11,242 nt of DNA. Origin: Lachnospiraceae bacterium (GTDB lineage Bacteria > Bacillota > Clostridia > Lachnospirales > Lachnospiraceae). Below, piece after piece: positions 6,210-11,242 of this stretch (position 1 is the stretch's first letter; the number at the start of each line of letters is the position of its first letter). The DNA is taken from contig JAAVAA010000074.1 of assembly GCA_014804285.1 (NCBI GenBank), positions 22,691-33,932 on the forward strand, written 5' to 3'. The notes beneath the pieces were generated by a model. The model saw nothing but the letters and a program-made list of their open reading frames with translations, was not told the DNA's origin and made no database searches. The translations under genes were made by a program, and so were the position numbers.

Positions 6210-9200
6210 CTATATCATCCGAAAGAATTCTTTCATGAGATAATCATACTCAAAATAATCATTCAACAGATTCTCCATGGTATCATAATCATGCAGATTT
6301 CTCCCTATTGCAATATCATTGACCAGATTATACCGGTTTTCCTTCTGATCAATTCCCGTTTCATTCCGGCTTAAGGTTCCACTCTCCGTAAGCTGCTCCC
6401 GCGTTCCTTCCACCTCTGTGATATAGTATTGGAGCCTCTCTCCAAAGAAAAGTATGAACTGTTTGACACATATCCCTCCAAACATATCCTTCATATCTTC
6501 CTTTTCATATTCCCCCTCTGTCTGCCCGTCTTTCTCCAGCAGATAATGGATCACCGCACGGCTTCCCTCTTTTACGTGGTACTCAACCATGGTTTTATCC
6601 GCAAATTGACGCATGAACACAATATTATCCGCATATTCCCTGAAATAAGGAAAATATCTTCCCTCTTCAATAATCTCTCTGAGAAAAACCAAAAGCCACC
6701 TGGATATGTTCTCATCTACCAGCTTCTTGTTCTCCGCATAATATTTGGTATAAGCCAGCTTACATACCAGTGGAATTTCTTCTCTACGTTCAATGACTCT
6801 CTGCATATCTTCCAGCACAAAGTCCTCCGTTATCTTATCCTTCACAAAATAATCATAGGCACACTGCGCAAGAAAAGCCATCTCCACCGAGCTTTTGGCT
6901 CCGCCGGATATGTATCTTCTAAAGATGGAAATCTTTTCCCCGATATGAGCACCGGTATAGAGCATCTGAACCAAAATGCGTTCACTCAAATCATAGTCAT
7001 CGATTCCAAAGCTCTCTGCCGCTTTCCAGATATCCCGCATTTCCTTACTGGTTCCTCTAAAAAAGCGGCACAGGTAAATCAGCAGATTTTCATCATATTT
7101 CCCGGCCCGGAATGCCATAAACGCAAGCGCCGTCAAAATTTCATCCTCTACCATTCCATCTAACGCCATCAACCTGCTGCAAAGCTTTACGATAATCTTT
7201 GCTTCTATACCTTCTCCGCCCCGCCGCATAATCCACTGATATGCCTTTTCGTACATTCCTCGCATAACCATAATACGGATAATCTCTGCAAAACAGCTTC
7301 CCTCCACCTGCTCCGGCATCAGCTCCTGCAAATAATCATCCAGATTTGACATTTGGTCATGATCATAATAATACCTAACCAGCCGGATTCGAATCTCCTG
7401 CTGAAGCTCTTCAATCACCGCCTGCGAATATGTGATCCGCTTCATATACTCCACATTCTCGTCGGTAATGCCCGCGATTTCCCGCCCTCTTTCACAAAAC
7501 CACAAATCAAAATGCTCATTGACATTTGCATAAGGCGCCGCCATTGCCGCCAGCTTGTCCGGCACCAGCATCCGCTCCAGTTCATACTCTTCTTCTCTGC
7601 AAAACCGATTTCCGTTTTTATCCTCCAAAAGCAGTCTGACATCATTTCCGTAAACCGGAAGATAAACCTCCTGACCGCTCATGGAAATAATGGTCTCTTC
7701 CTTTTCCTTCTCATAAACCAGAATGATCCTGCGAATATCCGTTCTCTGCACGGTAAGCCGCTGTACAAACAACGCTTCAAGCAGCCCGGAAGCTGTCTCC
7801 GGCGTGATCATCACCGGTGTGATCAGATTCCGGTAAAGATATGCCAAATACTGATTGCTTTTACCTTTCAGCAGTTGAAACACCATAAAACGTTCGATTT
7901 GTTCTTTATAACTATCATACAGTTCTGGGTACTCTCCTCTGTTTCTGTACACATAACAGTAAAGATAAGAATTATGCAGAGTGTCCAGATTACTGTCAAA
8001 CGCAAAATACATCAGCACAATTTTCGGTATAGCCTTATTGGCCTGCAGATCAACGGACATCATATAGTATTCATATAGTCTGGTAATGCGCAGTTCCCTC
8101 TCAATTCCCTTCTCATACCATAAAAAAGCTTCCCTGTCCGTCTTATTCCCCTTAATAAGAAGTGTGCAGATTGTCTGAAGCACCTCATCACTGGGAATCA
8201 CTGTATAACAACTTTTTAAAACTACAAACAGCCGCTGTGAATAGTTTTTTTGTCTGCCGGCCAGATAAATGATCTGTGTAATGATCTCCGGCGTCAACAT
8301 TTCTTTTTTGGCCGCATAAGACAAGATCTGCAGTTCAAAATTCTCCAGCCGCATAAGCATGGCAGGATTTGCCATGAGCAGATTCCATGCCTCGATATAG
8401 ATGACCGGACTGCTGCATCCCTGCCTGCACTGTTCTTCCAGAATTAGCCATTTTCTGGAAGGACTTCTGGTATAGTCCTCAGACAAATATAAAAGCAGCC
8501 ATGCTATACGCCAGTTATGATCATTTTGCGTAAAAATGCGCTCCACCTGACCTGCCACCTCGTCAATATAGCTTCCGCTCCGGTCAATTAATGTTGTGAG
8601 ATAGAGATAATAACTGTAAAGCGTGGGATCAAAGCTTTCTCCCATCATCTCTCTTGCCTGATCCAAATTCCATTTGGCCTCGTTAAATCGTTCCTGCGTG
8701 AGCAGAAGCTGTACCTGAAACAGCCGGAACGCCACATCATGACTATCCAGATCAACCAGACGTCCAATCAGAACCTCAGTCTCTTTCATCCAAGAAGCCG
8801 AACTAATCTTTTTCGTACGAAACGCTTCGTAATACTGCATCAGCTCCATAATGCTATGCCTTTTCTGCCTGCGTATCCCGGATAGCTTCGTAGTCACAGG
8901 ACTGTTTACCACAGTAATATCAGCAGAGAGTGACACATAAGGATTGTAGATCCTGATCGTTCCGTAATTCTTACCTCCGTGAAGTCTTTCACCTGCAACA
9001 TAAAAAGGCAGACGACAGGTATTTCCCAGAAAATCTTCCTCCCGGATCACTTCTTTTTCCAGAATCAGGAAATCTCCTTCCGCTTCCAAAAATAACTCTG
9101 AATATCCCCAACCGTTCCTATTAATGATAAGCCTGCTTTCCACCGTATCCTTCGGATTATCAATTCTGATTTCCGACTCTTCCAGCAGAAACTCTGCTTT

Positions 9201-9767
9201 TTGCTTTTTCCGAATCTCAAGCAGAAACTCTTCTACATTCTGCTCTCTTCGTTGTCCGCCGACTAATCCCCGATACACAGAATAGTATTGCCTATCGGCA
9301 CCTGCAAACACTCTGTAAAAGTCTTTTGAATAAAAAAGATTTACGGCTTCATCCCAATTTGTCCTTGCAAGATTTGCAAAATGAAACAGATTCTTTATAT
9401 TCCCCAGCTCAGATTCCAATTTCCCTTCCACAATGGTTACTGTATAAGGAATATAGTATTCTCCCTGATTGGATATAATACGGAATTCCCCTTTAAGCTG
9501 ATCGCCTTCGGTCATTCCTTCCGCATCAAACCGATACCCGATCTCTTCCTCATTACCAGAAAACCGACTGGTAAGACACTGCATTTTCAGTCTGCTCGAA
9601 GACACGGTTCCTTCTGTCAACTGATTCTCCGGTCCAAAAATAGTAAAGCTGCCTTCGTAATCTTCATTTTCCTGAAGCGTCAATTCAATCACCGGACTGG
9701 AAAAATCCAAAGAGCGTACATCATTATTAAAATTTCCTTCTAAAATTCTGTCAATTGCTTCCTGCAC
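6210..9767 (-). CDS. Giant beta-sandwich plus TPR-solenoid scaffold protein (DUF5717-like), first gene of the operon
   Basis: An 1185-residue protein of unknown function. Residues about 20-115 form a beta-rich domain ending in ISNQGEYYIPYTVTIVEG. A helical linker follows (116-185). A second beta domain covers about 190-290, with NRNGWGYSELFLEAEG, EEDFLGNT and LHGGKNYGTIRIYNP. From about 300 to 660 the sequence is a helical repeat array of TPR type (for example QVQLLLTQERFNEAKWNLDQ at 351-370). A short beta insertion lies near 677-722, and helical repeats continue to the C-terminus. There is no signal peptide or membrane segment, so it is predicted cytosolic. The start is GTG, with GGAGGA 8 nt upstream; no better ATG exists nearby. 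From memory the family is DUF5717, common in Lachnospiraceae; I could not check this. As first gene of a tight operon with an Hsp70-like protein, it is most simply a scaffold or client-handling platform (inference). Confidence 0.88.
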   Translation of the reverse strand: MQEAIDRILEGNFNNDVRSLDFSSPVIELTLQENEDYEGSFTIFGPENQLTEGTVSSSRLKMQCLTSRFSGNEEEIGYRFDAEGMTEGDQLKGEFRIISNQGEYYIPYTVTIVEGKLESELGNIKNLFHFANLARTNWDEAVNLFYSKDFYRVFAGADRQYYSVYRGLVGGQRREQNVEEFLLEIRKKQKAEFLLEESEIRIDNPKDTVESRLIINRNGWGYSELFLEAEGDFLILEKEVIREEDFLGNTCRLPFYVAGERLHGGKNYGTIRIYNPYVSLSADITVVNSPVTTKLSGIRRQKRHSIMELMQYYEAFRTKKISSASWMKETEVLIGRLVDLDSHDVAFRLFQVQLLLTQERFNEAKWNLDQAREMMGESFDPTLYSYYLYLTTLIDRSGSYIDEVAGQVERIFTQNDHNWRIAWLLLYLSEDYTRSPSRKWLILEEQCRQGCSSPVIYIEAWNLLMANPAMLMRLENFELQILSYAAKKEMLTPEIITQIIYLAGRQKNYSQRLFVVLKSCYTVIPSDEVLQTICTLLIKGNKTDREAFLWYEKGIERELRITRLYEYYMMSVDLQANKAIPKIVLMYFAFDSNLDTLHNSYLYCYVYRNRGEYPELYDSYKEQIERFMVFQLLKGKSNQYLAYLYRNLITPVMITPETASGLLEALFVQRLTVQRTDIRRIILVYEKEKEETIISMSGQEVYLPVYGNDVRLLLEDKNGNRFCREEEYELERMLVPDKLAAMAAPYANVNEHFDLWFCERGREIAGITDENVEYMKRITYSQAVIEELQQEIRIRLVRYYYDHDQMSNLDDYLQELMPEQVEGSCFAEIIRIMVMRGMYEKAYQWIMRRGGEGIEAKIIVKLCSRLMALDGMVEDEILTALAFMAFRAGKYDENLLIYLCRFFRGTSKEMRDIWKAAESFGIDDYDLSERILVQMLYTGAHIGEKISIFRRYISGGAKSSVEMAFLAQCAYDYFVKDKITEDFVLEDMQRVIERREEIPLVCKLAYTKYYAENKKLVDENISRWLLVFLREIIEEGRYFPYFREYADNIVFMRQFADKTMVEYHVKEGSRAVIHYLLEKDGQTEGEYEKEDMKDMFGGICVKQFILFFGERLQYYITEVEGTREQLTESGTLSRNETGIDQKENRYNLVNDIAIGRNLHDYDTMENLLNDYFEYDYLMKEFFRMI

Positions 9768-9775
9768 TCTTTTGT

Positions 9776-9781
9776 TCCTCC
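9776..9781 (-). promoter_or_regulatory. Ribosome binding site fixing the GTG start of the 1185-residue protein
   Basis: GGAGGA on the minus strand stands 8 nt before the GTG at 9767-9765, a near-ideal arrangement that supports the non-ATG start. Confidence 0.8.
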
Positions 9782-9828
9782 GGCTGTCTATTTTCTCTCA
9801 TGTCAATTCATATTAATCTGATAGATCG

Positions 9829-9850
9829 AATTACCCAAAAACCCATAATT
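9829..9850. repeat. 22-bp element with symmetric AATTA/TAATT ends, operator candidate
   Basis: The element reads AATTA, a 12-base centre with a mirror-like CCCAAAAACCC, then TAATT. It lies directly downstream of the -10 box of the minus-strand promoter and covers the predicted transcription start, a usual place for a repressor site. The half-sites are short and AT-rich, so chance is a real possibility. Confidence 0.3.
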
Positions 9851-9880
9851 AGTATACCATCACAAGGGGGGCTTTCGCAA
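9851..9880 (-). promoter_or_regulatory. Probable promoter of the four-gene Hsp70-like operon
   Basis: On the minus strand there is TTGCGA (9880-9875), an 18-base spacer and TATACT (9856-9851) preceded directly by TGG, an extended -10. Transcription would start near 9844, leaving a leader of about 77 nt to the GTG start. It faces away from the plus-strand promoter of the threonine aldolase gene, with 35 bases between the two -35 elements. Confidence 0.6.
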
Positions 9881-9915
9881 TCAAAAATAACCACAAGAAT
9901 CAGACTGAAAAAATG

Positions 9916-9945
9916 TTGCATTTACATTTATTTCCGCCTTATACT
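9916..9945 (+). promoter_or_regulatory. Probable promoter of the threonine aldolase gene
   Basis: TTGCAT (9916-9921), an 18-base spacer and TATACT (9940-9945; five of six consensus bases). The predicted transcript would begin near 9952, about 47 nt before the ATG, and carries GGAGGA at 9989-9994. Confidence 0.55.
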
Positions 9946-9998
9946 GATGATATCGGACTATCCCTAATAGTATCAAAAGCATACGATCGGAGGACAAA

Positions 9999-11033
9999 AT
10001 GATTTCTTTTGAAAACGATTATACAACAGGCGCACACCCAAAACTTTTAGAGCGACTTTCGGAAACAAATCTGGAAGCATTGTCCGGATATGGCAGCGAC
10101 TCCTACTGTGAAAACGCATGCAAAAAAATCCGCATTGCTTGTTCCTGTCCGGATGCGGATATTCTTTTTTTGACAGGCGGAACGCAGACTAATTCCATAA
10201 TCATATCCTCGCTGCTGAAGGAATATGAGGGAGTTCTTTCCGCCCAAACCGGACATGTAAATACTCACGAAGCCGGAGCCATCGAAAGCACCGGTCACAA
10301 GGTACTCTCCCTCCCACATATGGAGGGAAAGATACAGTCAGATCTTTTGGATCAGTATCTACAGCAGTTTTATCAGGATGCCAACCATGAGCATATGGTA
10401 TTTCCCGGTATGCTCTATATTTCTCATCCCACGGAATACGGAACCCTGTACTCCAAAAAGGAGCTGACAGATCTATACCGCATATGTCAGTACTATCAAA
10501 TACCACTGTTCATCGATGGAGCCAGACTGGGATACGGTCTGATGAGCCGTAATACAGATGTAACTCTTTCTGACCTTGCAGCATTATGCGATGTATTTTA
10601 TATCGGCGGCACCAAAGTCGGAGCTCTGTGCGGAGAGGCAGTAGTTTTTCCAAAACACAATATGCCGGAACACTTTTTGACCATGGTCAAACGGCGCGGC
10701 GCTCTATTGGCAAAAGGCAGACTTCTCGGCATTCAGTTCGACACTCTTTTTACCGATAATCTTTACTTCGAAATAAGCAGACATGCCATAGATATGGCAC
10801 TGCAGCTGAAAGATATTTTTAAAGAAAACAAGATTCCGTTTTACCTGGAGTCTCCGACCAATCAACAATTTGTCATCCTGGAAAATAATCAAATGGAAAA
10901 ACTCCAAAAAAATATTCGTTTCAGTTTCTGGGAAAAGGTTGATGAAAATCATACTGTGGTACGCTTTGTCACAAGCTGGTCCACCACTCAGGAAGACTTG
11001 AGGGTGCTTGCACAAGCCCTCATGCAGATATAA
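9999..11033 (+). CDS. Low-specificity L-threonine aldolase (PLP-dependent beta-eliminating lyase family)
   Basis: This cytosolic, fold-type I PLP enzyme family cleaves L-threonine and/or L-allo-threonine to glycine and acetaldehyde. The 344 residues match the usual length of about 340-350. Visible landmarks are NDYTTGAHP (6-14), GGTQTN (60-65), TGHVNTHEAGAIE (84-96, with the ring-stacking His region), the PLP-nitrogen Asp in FIDGARLGYG (Asp173), the Schiff-base lysine in YIGGTKVGAL (Lys206), and the carboxylate-binding Arg in VRFVTSW (Arg322). The ATG at 9999 has GGAGGA with four bases of spacing. It is divergent from the Hsp70-like operon and appears to be a single-gene unit, as no gene follows in the window. 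Family members differ in stereospecificity, which cannot be read from sequence, so I give no gene symbol. A related PLP lyase on another beta-hydroxy amino acid is the main alternative. Confidence 0.92.
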   Translation: MISFENDYTTGAHPKLLERLSETNLEALSGYGSDSYCENACKKIRIACSCPDADILFLTGGTQTNSIIISSLLKEYEGVLSAQTGHVNTHEAGAIESTGHKVLSLPHMEGKIQSDLLDQYLQQFYQDANHEHMVFPGMLYISHPTEYGTLYSKKELTDLYRICQYYQIPLFIDGARLGYGLMSRNTDVTLSDLAALCDVFYIGGTKVGALCGEAVVFPKHNMPEHFLTMVKRRGALLAKGRLLGIQFDTLFTDNLYFEISRHAIDMALQLKDIFKENKIPFYLESPTNQQFVILENNQMEKLQKNIRFSFWEKVDENHTVVRFVTSWSTTQEDLRVLAQALMQI

Positions 11034-11047
11034 CACATCAAGCAGTA

Positions 11048-11119
11048 CTATTGTTTATCAACAGATTGTACGATGTCTATCTCTTCCAGGTGCTTCTCCA
11101 GCGGAATAACAAAGTCTTA
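11048..11119 (-). pseudogene. Possible decayed coding remnant (very tentative)
   Basis: On the minus strand, 22 codons after a TAA (11119-11117) read as a plausible protein tail, ending IPLEKHLEEIDIVQSVDKQ and a TAG stop, with G/C-ending codons typical of real coding sequence here. A different frame just upstream reads FIKNIKELLRL, which would join with a frameshift. There is no start or ribosome binding site, and the plus strand is also open across part of the stretch. It may be the end of a lost gene, or chance. Confidence 0.2.
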
Positions 11120-11177
11120 AAAGCTCTTTGATGTTTTTAATGAAATTACTATTTAATGTAATTGTACAATAAATTAA

Positions 11178-11209
11178 CGTTTAGCTGGGATACTCATAGA
11201 ACCTAAACG
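11178..11209. repeat. Inverted repeat CGTTTAG / CTAAACG
   Basis: A perfect 7-bp inverted repeat (11178-11184 and 11203-11209) encloses an 18-base loop. An overlapping pair, TTAGC (11181-11185) with GCTAA (11218-11222), could form a competing stem. A 10-bp perfect palindrome, ATTGTACAAT, is at 11161-11170. There is no T-run suited to a terminator, so this may be an operator region or the edge of an element beyond the window. Confidence 0.35.
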
Positions 11210-11242
11210 ACCACTCGGCTAAGAAACAAAATTCTACGTCAC

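Noticed and set aside
6429..8078. Two long plus-strand open frames (6429-7163 and 7353-8078) opposite the 1185-residue gene
   Set aside because: Their translations have no recognisable domain, no good ribosome binding site was seen, and they lie wholly inside a well-supported minus-strand gene with clear domain structure.
11177..11220. tRNA-like GCCGAGTGG motif on the minus strand
   Set aside because: It resembles the D-arm of a Ser or Leu tRNA, but no acceptor stem, anticodon arm or proper T-arm could be found around it.

Overview
The window looks like the chromosome of a Clostridia member, most likely a Lachnospiraceae. The reasons are moderate GC, strong GGAGG-type ribosome binding sites, TTG and GTG starts next to good Shine-Dalgarno sequences, a eukaryote-like PurB, and a gene set that I associate from memory with gut Lachnospiraceae (DUF5716/DUF5717-type proteins). 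No mobile element, RNA gene or CRISPR array is visible.

Left part (1-2763, minus strand): a short purine biosynthesis operon read right to left. A plausible promoter at 2735-2763 leads to purC (SAICAR synthase), then purB (adenylosuccinate lyase), then the first 111 codons of a PurF-like protein cut by the window edge. PurC and PurB catalyse consecutive steps (SAICAR formation, then release of fumarate to give AICAR). PurB also acts on adenylosuccinate on the AMP branch. The PurF-like protein has the amidotransferase-type N-terminal fold but lacks the catalytic cysteine and its partner residues.

Centre (2818-9880, minus strand): the most interesting region, a compact four-gene operon with no standard functional name. 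In transcription order it encodes an 1185-residue cytosolic scaffold (beta-sandwich domains followed by a long TPR-like helical solenoid), a 438-residue Hsp70/actin-fold protein with degenerate nucleotide-binding motifs, a 277-residue protein with a Cys-containing N-terminal region and a TPR-like C-terminal half, and a 400-residue coiled-coil protein with two central membrane segments. Spacing is 19, 18 and 1 nt, so the four products are probably made together. I infer a membrane-tethered, chaperone-like or scaffolding assembly whose Hsp70 member may no longer be a normal ATPase. The function is unknown.

Right part (9829-11242): a divergent promoter region separates this operon from a plus-strand low-specificity L-threonine aldolase gene (9999-11033). 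The last 209 bases hold no intact gene, only inverted repeats and a doubtful decayed coding fragment on the minus strand.
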